The notes below the pieces were generated by a model, which worked only from the letters and a program-made list of their open reading frames with translations, was not told the origin of the DNA and made no database searches. DNA of 64,000 nucleotides from Ardenticatenales bacterium (GTDB lineage: Bacteria > Chloroflexota > Anaerolineae > Promineifilales > Promineifilaceae). The DNA lies in NCBI GenBank assembly GCA_020634515.1, contig JACKBL010000003.1, positions 124,001 through 188,000 on the forward strand. The letters are read 5' to 3'. Position numbers and translations under genes: made by a program. Shown one piece after another: positions 44,557 through 52,727 of this stretch (its first letter is position 1; each line of letters opens with the position of its first letter).

Positions 44557-44823
44557 ATGAAATTTCAATTCGACCCCGCAAAAGCCAAGAGCAATTTCCA
44601 AAAGCACAAGGTATCATTTGCTGATGCGGAAGGTGTTTTCTACGATCCATTAGCGATACATCAGGAAGACCCATATTCTGAGCAGGAAGACAGGTGGATA
44701 GCCATAGGTTTGGGAAGCGCAAACCAGATTCTTGTTGTCGTTTACACTTTTCGCAATGATGACATCAGGCTAATATCAGTTCGACGGGCAACACGTCGTG
44801 AGGTGAAAGACTATGAAGAATGA
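44557..44823 (+). CDS. brnT: BrnT family toxin
   Basis: 88 residues. BrnT signature: FQFDPAKAKSNFQKHKVSFADA at the start, then EDRWIAIGLGSANQILVVVYTF and IRLISVRRATRREVKDYE, giving the RelE-like fold. BrnT cleaves RNA and stops translation. The start is MKFQF; an upstream ATG (44530) lies within the promoter. It overlaps brnA by 11 bp. It is the first gene of module 2 of the accessory island. Confidence 0.88.
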   Translation: MKFQFDPAKAKSNFQKHKVSFADAEGVFYDPLAIHQEDPYSEQEDRWIAIGLGSANQILVVVYTFRNDDIRLISVRRATRREVKDYEE

Positions 44824-45088
44824 ATATGACTTCTCAAAAGGTAAGCGTGGGGCAATTCTCTCGAGTAAAGGGAAAACCCGTATCACTATTTACCTTGATG
44901 ACAGCATTATTGAAGAATTTCGTTCAAGAGCAGAGGAAGCTGGAACAGGCTATCAAACGTTAATCAATGAAGCCCTCCGCGAGTATTTAAGTCAGACAAC
45001 CGATAAGCCCGTAACAGAATCTATGCTACGACGAATTCTTCACGAAGAAATTCCTCAAATTGGGCAGGTAAGAAGTCCTTCTCCCTAA
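44813..45088 (+). CDS. brnA: BrnA family antitoxin
   Basis: 91 residues. A short basic N-terminus, then a ribbon-helix-helix domain: TRITIYLDDSIIEEFRSRAE with GTGYQTLINEALREYL. It binds BrnT and represses the operon promoter. Toxin-first order with overlap is standard for this system. About 15 bp after the stop the family D repeat begins. Confidence 0.88.
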   Translation: MKNEYDFSKGKRGAILSSKGKTRITIYLDDSIIEEFRSRAEEAGTGYQTLINEALREYLSQTTDKPVTESMLRRILHEEIPQIGQVRSPSP

Positions 45089-45103
45089 ATATGAAATCCC
45101 TGC

Positions 45104-45305
45104 CAATGCTCGCCGGTCCCCCGTCAGGAAACTGAGTTCCCCAAACCCCTCTTTTCACGTTCCCATCCAAAAGCAGCAGACTGACAAAATGGGTTTGATG
45201 CCTGGAATGAGCAAGAATGCCGGCATCTCCCCATGCCGGCATTATACTCATCCATCGTGCGCACCCCGCTATCCCCCCGTCAAACAAGTCGTTCTTGCGG
45301 GTTGC
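45104..45305. repeat. Family D repeat, copy 2
   Basis: Full copy: AATGCTCGCCGGTCCCC, core from 45132, paired TGCCGGCA motifs at 45218 and 45234, right end GTCAAACAAGTCGTTCTTGC. It is nearly identical to the core of copy 1 but lacks its 130-nt insert. 45306-45489 up to the antitoxin gene has no other gene; a further TGCCGGCA is at 45365. Confidence 0.85.
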
Positions 45306-45489
45306 CTGCATCGAGCGTGTTTGCATTCCATCGGTTTGCCACGCTGCCGGACCATAACTATAATTGCCGGCATTCACCTGCGCCGACCCGCCAGACCAAA
45401 CCGCATGACGAAGGTCACACAATTTGACAGGTCTTTGCGCCGTTCTCTTAACTTCCCTAACACAGCCACGGCCCCTGAGAGATGTCCAG

Positions 45490-45765
45490 ATGTTAGAAAC
45501 GAATTTTGAAATTCAAGTGCCAAAATCCTTCCTTCAGTTTGGTCTCAACCAAGCTGAGGTTCAACGGCGTGTGACAGAATGGTTGGTGTTGTCACTGTTT
45601 ACCGAAGAACGTATTTCATCCGGTAAAGCCGCTAAACTCTTGAAAATGAGCCGGATTGATTTTTTGGCATTGCTCCGGGCACGCGGAATCGCTTTCATTG
45701 ACTATACGCCAGATGAATTAGCCGAAGAATTTGCGGCAGTTGAGGCCTTAGAGAGTGAGGTGTAA
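45490..45765 (+). CDS. UPF0175 antitoxin
   Basis: 91 residues. Core ERISSGKAAKLLKMSRIDFL is the UPF0175 helix-turn-helix and parallels the protein at 28143-28406. The N-terminal FEIQVPKSFLQFGL replaces the usual strand. Its stop shares a base with the toxin start (TAATG). Module 3 of the accessory island. Confidence 0.82.
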   Translation: MLETNFEIQVPKSFLQFGLNQAEVQRRVTEWLVLSLFTEERISSGKAAKLLKMSRIDFLALLRARGIAFIDYTPDELAEEFAAVEALESEV

Positions 45766-46250
45766 TGATAGTTGTTTCCAACACGACCCCTTTGATCGGG
45801 TTGGCTTCCATTCAAAGGTTTAACTTACTCCACCAAATATTTGGCAAAATCTACATTGCTCAAGCCGTCTATGATGAGGCTACAGTCAGTGGACGAGAAG
45901 TTGGTGGCGCAAAAAAGGAAGTCTCAGTTGCGAGTTGGATAGAAACAGTCAACGTTAAGGACCGTTTGGCGGTTGAGGTTCTGCTAGATGAGTTAGATTT
46001 GGGTGAAGCTGAAACCATTATATTAGCCCGCGAAATGGGCGCCGCGTGGGTACTGATGGATGAAAAAAAGGGGCGTCGAAAGCTAAACCAGTTGGGTATC
46101 CAAAAGATAGGCACAGTTGGTATTTTGCTGAAAGCGAAAGAAGCCGGGTTGATACCAACCATTCGACCTGATTTAGAGCAGTTACGTCGGCAAAGTTTCA
46201 GCATTAGTCAAAGTGTAGTCGATGCAGTTTTGCGGCAAGCAAATGAATGA
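45765..46250 (+). CDS. DUF3368 PIN-like toxin
   Basis: 161 residues. PIN-like acidic residues: VVSNTTPLIGLASI (Asn where a PIN Asp often sits), LDLGEAETIILAREM and VLMDEKKGRRKLNQLG. The family is regarded as PIN-fold ribonuclease toxins. It is intact, unlike the copy at 27601-28146, and gives the reference for the insert there. It is coupled to the UPF0175 gene. Confidence 0.82.
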   Translation: MIVVSNTTPLIGLASIQRFNLLHQIFGKIYIAQAVYDEATVSGREVGGAKKEVSVASWIETVNVKDRLAVEVLLDELDLGEAETIILAREMGAAWVLMDEKKGRRKLNQLGIQKIGTVGILLKAKEAGLIPTIRPDLEQLRRQSFSISQSVVDAVLRQANE

Positions 46251-46490
46251 CGGAACAGACCAAACAGCGGCCCAACAAATCATTGCTATGCTGCGTTTAA
46301 TAGGAATTGGTTTGGGTCCGCGGCGGCGCATTTGCATTGCAGGTAGTTTTACCCACCCGTAATCTCGTGATTTCAAGCGTTCGCCCGGCCGCTGATGCCA
46401 CCGACCGAATGCTGCGGTTACACAATGCCGGCATCCGACCCCGCCCAAAGCGGCGGGGCAAGGTGAGCGCGGCGTTATGAAACTTGCGCC
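46251..46490. other. Module 3 tail with a partial attC-like half site
   Basis: GCCCAAC at 46270-46276 fits RYYYAAC. GGGGCAAGGTGAGCGCGGCG followed by TTATGA (46456-46480) aligns with the right half of the attC-like site at 44110-44140. The two ends are about 210 nt apart and the left inner arm is not complementary, so the site is degraded or not real. A GC hairpin CCCCGCC-GGCGGGG lies near 46440-46457. Confidence 0.3.
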
Positions 46491-46604
46491 AATGCTCGCC
46501 GGTCCCCCCTGAGTTCCCCAAACCCCTCTTTTCACGTTCCCATCCAAAAGCAGCAGACTGACAAAATGGGTTTGATGCCTGGAATGAGCAAGAATGCCGG
46601 CATT
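46491..46604. repeat. Family D repeat, left-end fragment (right edge of island)
   Basis: AATGCTCGCCGGTCCCCC followed by the common core up to the first TGCCGGCA at 46595, where similarity stops. It complements the half repeat at 42071-42097. The stretch to 46726 shows no gene. Confidence 0.75.
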
Positions 46605-46726
46605 CTCCCCCCTCCCACTAAACAAACAAGCCATCCCCAACAGGTCAAAAAGCCTATTGCGATTGCGCCGCAGTTTGTTAAAAATCCGGGAGTAGTGCGC
46701 CTGAGAAAAAGAATCAGGCGCGGCAC

Positions 46727-47968
46727 ATGGCGCTTCCTGGTTCCCTCATGGCTCAGATCAACCTTCTGCAAAACGGCTCCTTTGCCGGCAATTACGTCAC
46801 CTACCGCGAACAGCCAACCATGCAAACCCCGTTTGGTTGGGCGCCATGGTGGATTCCCCAGCGCAGCACCCAACCCCTGTGGCAAAACCTCACCCCCACC
46901 TACGGCCCCTACCCCCTCGATGGCCGACTGGTGCAGCAGGTAGACTCCCCCTGGGGCACGCACCAGGGCGGCCTTTTTCAGCAGGTTCCCGCCGCTGCCG
47001 GCAATTTATATGAACTGAGCATAGAGGCCATGGCCTGGTCCAGCGAGGACGAAACGCCGGGCAGCAAAGCGGAGCCAAGCGACGTCAACGTGCAGATAGG
47101 CGTGGACCCCACCGGCGGCCTCGATCCCGCCAGCCCGCTGATCATCTGGCATGAACCGATGCAGCCATTGAGCAAGTGGCGCACGCTGGAGATGGAATTC
47201 GAGGCGGAAACGAACGTCATCACCATCTATCTCAAGTCCGCGCCCGCGCTGCCCAAGCGGCAGCAGTGCGTCTTCTGGCGCAATGCCCGCCTGACGCCCA
47301 TCGGCAGCTACCGCCGCGGCATCACCATCGTGGGGCAGGGAGACACCTACTTGCGCTTCCAGCCAGAGGAGCCGCAGCCAGGGGACGATGTTGAAATAAC
47401 GGTTTCCTCGATCCGGGAGCAGGTGTACGCGGGGATTTGGGTGTTGCGACCGGAGAAGGTGTGGGAGAATTTGCCGCTGTTGGCGGCGCGGCGGGAGCAA
47501 GAGCGGCATACGTGGCAGTACCGCTTGCGCGTGGACGAAGCGGGGTTATACGATGTGCGCTTTGTGGGGGACCAGGGGGCGCGGTTGCTGGCGCAGCAGT
47601 TGCTACGCATTGAGCCGCCGGACCCGCTGGAAGTGGCGGCGCAACAGGCTCCGCGAGGGGAACCGCGCGTAAGTTACCGGCGTGTTTATGTGCTGCTACC
47701 GCCGACGGCGGATGGGACGTGGTTGGCGGCAGCGGCGCGCGGGAGTTTTGATGGTCGCTATACGGTGGGGTTTTCGGCGGATGATGCCGGCATTGGCAAC
47801 CTCCCCGACCGCCATGTCCTCGCCATCAACCCCCACCACTGGCCGGAAATGCTCACCGCCACCTGGTTCCACCAACACTACCCCGGAACCCGCTTCATCC
47901 CCATCGTCGTCAACAGCCCCACCGACCTCGAAGCCTGGCTGCGCAACTGGCTTCCACCCCAAGATTGA
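46727..47968 (+). CDS. Large protein of unknown function with carbohydrate-binding-like N-terminal region
   Basis: 413 residues, or 406 from the ATG at 46748. There is no signal peptide. Residues 10-185 resemble a CBM/DUF642-like jelly-roll found in glycan-binding proteins (INLLQNGSFAGNYVTYRE, GLFQQVPAAAGNLYELSIEA, RQQCVFWRNARLTPIG). A beta domain (EVWVL-type GIWVLRPEKVWENL) and a C-terminal part (RVYVLLPPTADGTWLAAA, HHWPEMLTATWF) follow. I do not recognise the whole. The composition switches from G-rich to C-rich at the TGCCGGCA at 47785. Confidence 0.65.
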   Translation: MALPGSLMAQINLLQNGSFAGNYVTYREQPTMQTPFGWAPWWIPQRSTQPLWQNLTPTYGPYPLDGRLVQQVDSPWGTHQGGLFQQVPAAAGNLYELSIEAMAWSSEDETPGSKAEPSDVNVQIGVDPTGGLDPASPLIIWHEPMQPLSKWRTLEMEFEAETNVITIYLKSAPALPKRQQCVFWRNARLTPIGSYRRGITIVGQGDTYLRFQPEEPQPGDDVEITVSSIREQVYAGIWVLRPEKVWENLPLLAARREQERHTWQYRLRVDEAGLYDVRFVGDQGARLLAQQLLRIEPPDPLEVAAQQAPRGEPRVSYRRVYVLLPPTADGTWLAAAARGSFDGRYTVGFSADDAGIGNLPDRHVLAINPHHWPEMLTATWFHQHYPGTRFIPIVVNSPTDLEAWLRNWLPPQD

Positions 47969-48008
47969 GCACTTCCGCCTCTATCCACGCTCGTCCGCAT
48001 CCCCTCCC

Positions 48009-49277
48009 TTACTCCGCCGCCATCAACGCCACGTCAATCACCTCCACGTCAAACGTGTGCCCCGACGCGATCAACGTCACATTGCGAATATACGCCACCT
48101 GAATATCTTGCTGCCGCAGCCTTTGCAGTAAATCATCCGACTCATAAAACTTCACCTGCCCCAGCGTCACCTGCTCGTGCGGATTGCGCGGCGGCGGGCA
48201 AGAAACGCACACATCCGGCGTATCCGAAGCCACTGCCCCCACCGCATAAAAGCCCTGCTGCCACGCCCGCACCCCCCCGCTGACATCCTCATACTCAATC
48301 CGCACCGTCAACGGGCACTCGCTGCCCCGATTCCCACACACCGCCAGGCTCTGCTCATTTATCAACATGGAAACAATCAATTGCAGAGACCTGAAATCCG
48401 TCACATCCTTATCCACGATCTGCCGCACACCGGTGTCCGCGTGCCCCAAACCGAGGCGGCGCATCACCAGCGTCGGCTCCCCAATGCGATCCTGCACGCC
48501 CAAATCCCCCGTCGGCTGATCCGTCCGCTCCACGTTCCAATCCAGCACGGCCCAATCCGACAAACCCTGGCTGAAATCTCCATTTTGCAACAGGTTCCGC
48601 TCCGTGCTCAACGGTCCGCTGGGCGGATTGCCCGCCGTCACCAGCGCGCGCTCATCCATGCCCAGGCGCAACGTTTGCCCGGCGGCGCGGACGTCCGCCC
48701 CGCCCTCCTGCACGGACAACTCCGTCTCCGCATTGCTCACGGAAAGCGAGTATTGCCCCCCTTGCCCCAACAGCGCCTGGCCATGGGGCGTCTTCACAAT
48801 CACTTGAAACCCAACGGCTTCATCAGACGGCAAACTCAGCCGCACGCGCCCGCCGGTGAGGGTGATGACCATTTGCGGCAGATCATCGCTGACGCGGAAG
48901 CGGGGCATGGTCGCCTGCTCAAGCACAAGATTGGTGTTGCCATACACCTGGATGCGCCCCAGAATGCGCCCATGATCGGGAGGATACACCACAAGCAGGG
49001 CGCTGTCCGTGGCATTGGTAAGAATGCGGCTGCCGGCATCTACCGCGCGCGTCGGTTCTCCGGTAAACAGGGCGCTCGTGCCCGTGTCCTCGTGAAAAAT
49101 GCCCACCGTCCCCTGATTGGCGACGGCCTCAATAGTCAATGGGCGAGTAGCGTGCTGAATGCCGCGACTGATGAGGATGGGCGTTATGACGGCGATAGCG
49201 GCACAAACGAGAAAAGAACCGGCCAGGAAAAACCAGGCCAGACGTTGACGGCTGGCAAGTGTATCGTTGCTCATCAT
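48009..49277 (-). CDS. FecR-domain membrane protein
   Basis: 422 residues. An N-terminal helix (LAWFFLAGSFLVCAAIAVITPIL) anchors it. Residues about 85-225 are a FecR-like domain (RAVDAGSRILTNATDSALLVVY, LTGGRVRLSLP, GGQYSLSVSNAETELSVQEG). The C-terminal half is a jelly-roll-like region (NLLQNGDFSQGLSDWAVLDW) similar to the start of the preceding protein. FecR domains sense or transduce envelope signals; no sigma factor is adjacent. It starts 9 bp after the acylphosphatase stop, so they probably share a transcript. Confidence 0.75.
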   Translation of the reverse strand: MMSNDTLASRQRLAWFFLAGSFLVCAAIAVITPILISRGIQHATRPLTIEAVANQGTVGIFHEDTGTSALFTGEPTRAVDAGSRILTNATDSALLVVYPPDHGRILGRIQVYGNTNLVLEQATMPRFRVSDDLPQMVITLTGGRVRLSLPSDEAVGFQVIVKTPHGQALLGQGGQYSLSVSNAETELSVQEGGADVRAAGQTLRLGMDERALVTAGNPPSGPLSTERNLLQNGDFSQGLSDWAVLDWNVERTDQPTGDLGVQDRIGEPTLVMRRLGLGHADTGVRQIVDKDVTDFRSLQLIVSMLINEQSLAVCGNRGSECPLTVRIEYEDVSGGVRAWQQGFYAVGAVASDTPDVCVSCPPPRNPHEQVTLGQVKFYESDDLLQRLRQQDIQVAYIRNVTLIASGHTFDVEVIDVALMAAE

Positions 49278-49286
49278 GGTGAGAAG

Positions 49287-49559
49287 TCAATAATGGACGC
49301 CAAACTGGGAAAATTCATGCGTGGCGGGCAGCCACTGCTCGTCCACGCGCTCAACGTGAGCATCGGGCGGTCCCTGGCGCAAAAAGGCATGGAACTGGCG
49401 CAGCGCCGGTTCGTCCCCCTCCGCGACAACGGCCACGGAGCCATCCGGCTGATTGCGCACCCATCCCGTCAGATGGAGCTGACGCGCCTGGCGCACGGTG
49501 GTCTGGCGAAAAAAGACCCCCTGCACCCGACCATAAACGGTTGCTTCTAATCGCATCAT
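49287..49559 (-). CDS. Acylphosphatase
   Basis: 90 residues from MMRLEATVYG. The active-site Arg is in GRVQGVFFRQTT, and the catalytic Asn in GWVRNQPDGSV. The family hydrolyses acyl phosphates such as acetyl phosphate and is usually 90-100 residues, so this is complete. An upstream in-frame extension overlaps a family C repeat and is rejected. It precedes the FecR gene. Confidence 0.9.
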   Translation of the reverse strand: MMRLEATVYGRVQGVFFRQTTVRQARQLHLTGWVRNQPDGSVAVVAEGDEPALRQFHAFLRQGPPDAHVERVDEQWLPATHEFSQFGVHY

Positions 49560-49592
49560 GCTTCCATATCCTGTGCGTGGTTGCCGGCAAAA

Positions 49593-49655
49593 ACATCCCG
49601 GAAGCGAATCAAGCCAGTTCGCATCAACACAACTTCCGGGAAGACGGTCACGAAT
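49593..49655. repeat. Family C palindromic repeat
   Basis: CATCCCGGAAGCG and ACTTCCGGGAAGACGGTCA with a following GAATAG; closely similar to 52614-52697. It lies just upstream of the acylphosphatase gene, next to a TGCCGGCA at 49582. Confidence 0.65.
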
Positions 49656-49803
49656 AGATACCACCGCCGATTATATCCCGGTTAGACGGCAGGGCGAATG
49701 TCGCCGCCGGCGCGTGGTGCTTTTGGTGGGGAAGCATCGGCGGCGCGATGGCCATGGTCAATGGGCGAATCGGTCTGGTCAAGCTAAAAGGGTGCGCACC
49801 GGC

Positions 49804-50844
49804 TCACTCATTCAGGGCGCGCAGGATGTGGCCGGCAATGCCGGGACCGTGGTAGACCATGCCGGTGTAGAGCTGCAGCAAGGATGCGCCGGCGTCAAGC
49901 ATGGCGCGGGCGTCCCCCGCCGTGGCAATGCCGCCGACGCCGATGATGGGGAGCGTGCCGGCATTTTCCGCCACATACGCCACAATCTCCAGACTACGCG
50001 CGCGCAAAGGCCGCCCACTCAGCCCGCCCGCCTCCGCCCGCGCCGCGCTGCGCAGCCCTGGGCGGGCAATCGTCGTATTCGTAGCAATGATGCCGCTGAT
50101 CGCGCACGCCCGCGCCGCCGCCAGAATCTGGTCCAATTCATCCCAGGTGAGGTCGGGGGCGATTTTCACCAGCAGGGGGCGGGGCGGGACAACGTGGCGC
50201 GTAGCCAGCGCCCCGTTCGCCGCGGAAATGCCCCGCAGCAGACCGTCCAGATAATCCCCTCCCTGCAGCCGACGCAAATCGGGCGTGTTCGGCGAGCTAA
50301 CGTTGACGGCCAGGTAGTCGGCATAGGGAAAAACAGCCTCCATCACCGCCACGTAATCCGCCAGCGCCGCCTCCAACGGCGTTTCCTTCTGTTTACCCAG
50401 GCTCACGCCCACCACAAAAGAGCGCGGGGCACGGCGCAGCGCCTGCAAGCGCGGCAGGGTGGCCTGCACGCCCCCGTTGGGGAACCCCATGCGATTGATG
50501 ATGGCGTTGTCTTTGGCCAGGCGAAAGACGCGGGGGCGCGGGTTACCCGCCTGCGGGCGCGGCGTCAGCGTACCCACCTCGACGTGGCCAAAACCCAACG
50601 CCCCCAATCCCACGGCCACGCGCGCGTCTTTGTCAAAGCCGGCAGCCACGCCGAGGACGTTGGGGAATGTAAGGCCAAACAGCGTGACGGGTTGGTCCGG
50701 CACCGCGCCACGAATAGCGGCAAGGAAAGCGCGTCCCACGGCAGTGCGCTGGGCCAGTGCCAGGGCGGTCAACGTGCGTTCGTGGGCGGTTTCCGCGTCC
50801 ATGCGACGCAGCCAGGGGAAAATCAGGGTTTGGTACGGGTTCAT
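49804..50844 (-). CDS. pyrD: Dihydroorotate dehydrogenase (quinone), class 2
   Basis: 346 residues. Class 2 features: N-terminal membrane-associating helices (YQTLIFPWLRRMDAETAHERTL), FMN-binding GVAAGFDKDARV and EVGTLTPRPQAGNP, catalytic Ser in VNVSSPNTPDLR, and C-terminal IIGVGGIATAGDARAML. It oxidises dihydroorotate to orotate with electrons to quinone at the inner membrane face, the fourth step of pyrimidine synthesis. Other pyr genes are not in the window. Confidence 0.93.
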   Translation of the reverse strand: MNPYQTLIFPWLRRMDAETAHERTLTALALAQRTAVGRAFLAAIRGAVPDQPVTLFGLTFPNVLGVAAGFDKDARVAVGLGALGFGHVEVGTLTPRPQAGNPRPRVFRLAKDNAIINRMGFPNGGVQATLPRLQALRRAPRSFVVGVSLGKQKETPLEAALADYVAVMEAVFPYADYLAVNVSSPNTPDLRRLQGGDYLDGLLRGISAANGALATRHVVPPRPLLVKIAPDLTWDELDQILAAARACAISGIIATNTTIARPGLRSAARAEAGGLSGRPLRARSLEIVAYVAENAGTLPIIGVGGIATAGDARAMLDAGASLLQLYTGMVYHGPGIAGHILRALNE

Positions 50845-50865
50845 GGGAATATAATGGGTGAATGG

Positions 50866-50964
50866 GTGAGTTCACTGAAAAAACCGGGTTTTTCGAGTGC
50901 CCGGCCAAAATTACCAGAGTGGTTCATGTGTAAAAACCCGGTTTTTGGCCTTTTCGATTGGGCG
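50866..50964. repeat. Family E palindromic element, second copy
   Basis: AAAAAACCGGGTTTTTCG and GTAAAAACCCGGTTTTTGGC arms with central ATTACCAGAGTGGTTC. It is the reverse complement of the element inserted in the DUF3368 toxin at 27992-28080. It lies just upstream of pyrD. The rest of the gap to 51200 shows no gene. Confidence 0.85.
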
Positions 50965-51218
50965 CGTTTATGGTGCGGTTCTTTCGTGACCTCCGGTCGT
51001 GTTACGTCAAGTCGGAAGCGCGGGGAACGCGCTGTAGGACAAGACGCTGTTTTGTCTGGTCAATTCGCTGAATTGACCTACCATTTCCTGTCAAAATACG
51101 CTTGCCAGGACAGTAGTTTACTCCATCAGGCGCCGCTTAAAAACAGCGTTGCATTTTCACCCGATGGCTACTGACACAATTCCGTCAGCCTGTTTGCCGG
51201 CAACCACGCAACGCAAAA

Positions 51219-51290
51219 CTGCCCCTCTCCCAGGTATGTGGGAGAGGGGCAGGGGCAAGTTGCGGGTAGGCAGGAACGCCGTTCCTAAAG
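51219..51290. terminator. Two strong hairpins between converging units
   Basis: GCCCCTCTCCCAGG and GTGGGAGAGGGGC (from about 51219 to 51250) form a perfect 13-bp-class stem. AGGAACGCCG and CGGCGTTCCT (about 51270-51301) form a second. They lie upstream of the 3' end of the CHRD gene and may block read-through. No clear T runs. Confidence 0.5.
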
Positions 51291-51317
51291 GAGCGGCGTT
51301 CCTCACAATTAGGGCGT

Positions 51318-52133
51318 TTAGTTTGGTGTGCAGTCCAGCGTCAGATTTTGCGTGGTGGTGTCGTAGAGGAAGGCGCAGGCGTAGAGGCCCTGGGGGACGT
51401 TGAAGGCGGTGTTGATGGTGTTGGTGTAACAGGCGGGCAGGTTTGTCTGGAACAAGGTCATGGTTTGGGCGTTGGTGGGGTTGTAGAGGAAGATGCGGAA
51501 GTATTTGCCCGTGTCGCCGGTGGCGTAGCTGGCGGTGAGGGGATTGTAGGTAACGTTGACGGCGGTGGGGTCGCAGGGGGGCGGGGTGGGCGTCATGGTG
51601 GGTTGGGGCGTGGGGGTTGGCGTGGGCGTGCCGCAGCCGATGAGGGGATCGTCGATCTGGCCGCGAATTTCGCCGCCGGGGAAGGCGGTGGTATGAATGT
51701 TGACGTAGGAGAGGCCGGCGAGGAGGTTGGCTTCCTGGTCTTCGGTGTAGGTGATGCTGCCGATTTTGGGATTGCCGGCAGGAAGGGGGTAGAGAATGCC
51801 GGCATTTGTTCCCGGCGGCGCAAATCCATGAATGTGGGCGGCGGTCTCCGTACCCTGCAAGCCGGCGTAGCTGATGTTATAGCTCAACTGGTTCAAGACC
51901 GTGTCAATGACAACCACGCCATTGCCGGTGGCCGGGCTGCCATTGGGCGGCACTTCCTCCGCGCCGCTGAGAGTAAAGGAGAAGGAAACACACTGAGATG
52001 CCGGCAGCGCCACCGCCTGCGCCTGGCCTACCTGGCGCGCTTGAGCGGCAAGCAAAAAAAGGAGCAAGAAAAGAGAAAAGGGGACAACTAAATGCGTGAA
52101 ACGGGTATGAATCAAGCGATTCCGCGAGATCAT
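51318..52133 (-). CDS. CHRD-domain secreted protein
   Basis: 271 residues from MISRNRLIH with AGGAGG 6 nt upstream. Signal segment (LVVPFSLFLLLFLLAAQA). The CHRD domain (residues about 45-165) shows LSGAEEVPPNGSPATGNGVV, AAHIHGFAPPGTNAG and YVNIHTTAFPGGEIRGQI. A TPTPTPQP linker and a C-terminal Cys-containing domain follow. CHRD domains occur in chordin and in bacterial surface proteins; ligand unknown. Confidence 0.82.
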   Translation of the reverse strand: MISRNRLIHTRFTHLVVPFSLFLLLFLLAAQARQVGQAQAVALPASQCVSFSFTLSGAEEVPPNGSPATGNGVVVIDTVLNQLSYNISYAGLQGTETAAHIHGFAPPGTNAGILYPLPAGNPKIGSITYTEDQEANLLAGLSYVNIHTTAFPGGEIRGQIDDPLIGCGTPTPTPTPQPTMTPTPPPCDPTAVNVTYNPLTASYATGDTGKYFRIFLYNPTNAQTMTLFQTNLPACYTNTINTAFNVPQGLYACAFLYDTTTQNLTLDCTPN

Positions 52134-52727
52134 CGTTTTCCTCCTGAGCGTTGTGCTCGATAAGAAAGGTAATGGGGGATTGACAGCACGCGCCAAGTAT
52201 AACGAAAGCTGATTTTCCGACCGACGGGACCGGCAAAAAACCTCATCATTCCCTCATAATTGTTGGAAAAATAAGAATAATGTCCGCAAACATGACTCAA
52301 AATACCCAAATGAACCAATCAAACCATCAAACCGGTGTTGGTTTTCAAGAGCAGAAACACGCTGTACAATAGGGATACTTCGACGTGCGGGCCTGCTTCA
52401 CGTTGCTCTGGTTCGATTCCCCGAACACTTGACGCAAATCTCGCGTCACTATTCCCGCTATCTTTCCGTCATCACGAAATCCATCTCCGCCGCAACAAAA
52501 CGATACGCTCGCATGATCCCTATGGCTTGCTCATTTTGGGCGGCAAGCCGCATTTGTCTATCTTCAACTAAAAAGCACGCAACGATTCAGCCTCTGGGAT
52601 ATAGGGTCCTAGAGATCTTCCCGGAAACTCAATTTCAAGCCCAAAGCCACTCATCTAGCGTCAACACCGTTTCCGGGAAGGTGGTCGTGAATAGTTGCAA
52701 AAGCACAACAATTGCAAAGGAGTTCTT
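52134..52727. repeat. 594-bp gap with family C repeat
   Basis: 52614-52697 is a family C copy (TCTTCCCGGAAACTC, TTTCCGGGAAGGTGG, GTGAATAGTTGC). 52134-52610 shows no supported gene or hairpin of note. Confidence 0.55.

Noticed and set aside
44139..46604. CRISPR array
   Set aside because: The direct repeats are about 110-350 bp, separated by whole genes, and there is no short regular repeat-spacer pattern or cas gene.
49558..51174. Plus-strand ORF of 538 codons opposite pyrD
   Set aside because: Shadow of pyrD continued through a family E repeat; no recognisable domain.
52400..52425. tRNA T-arm-like GGTTCGATTCC
   Set aside because: The flanking bases do not form the T stem, and no acceptor or anticodon arm is found.
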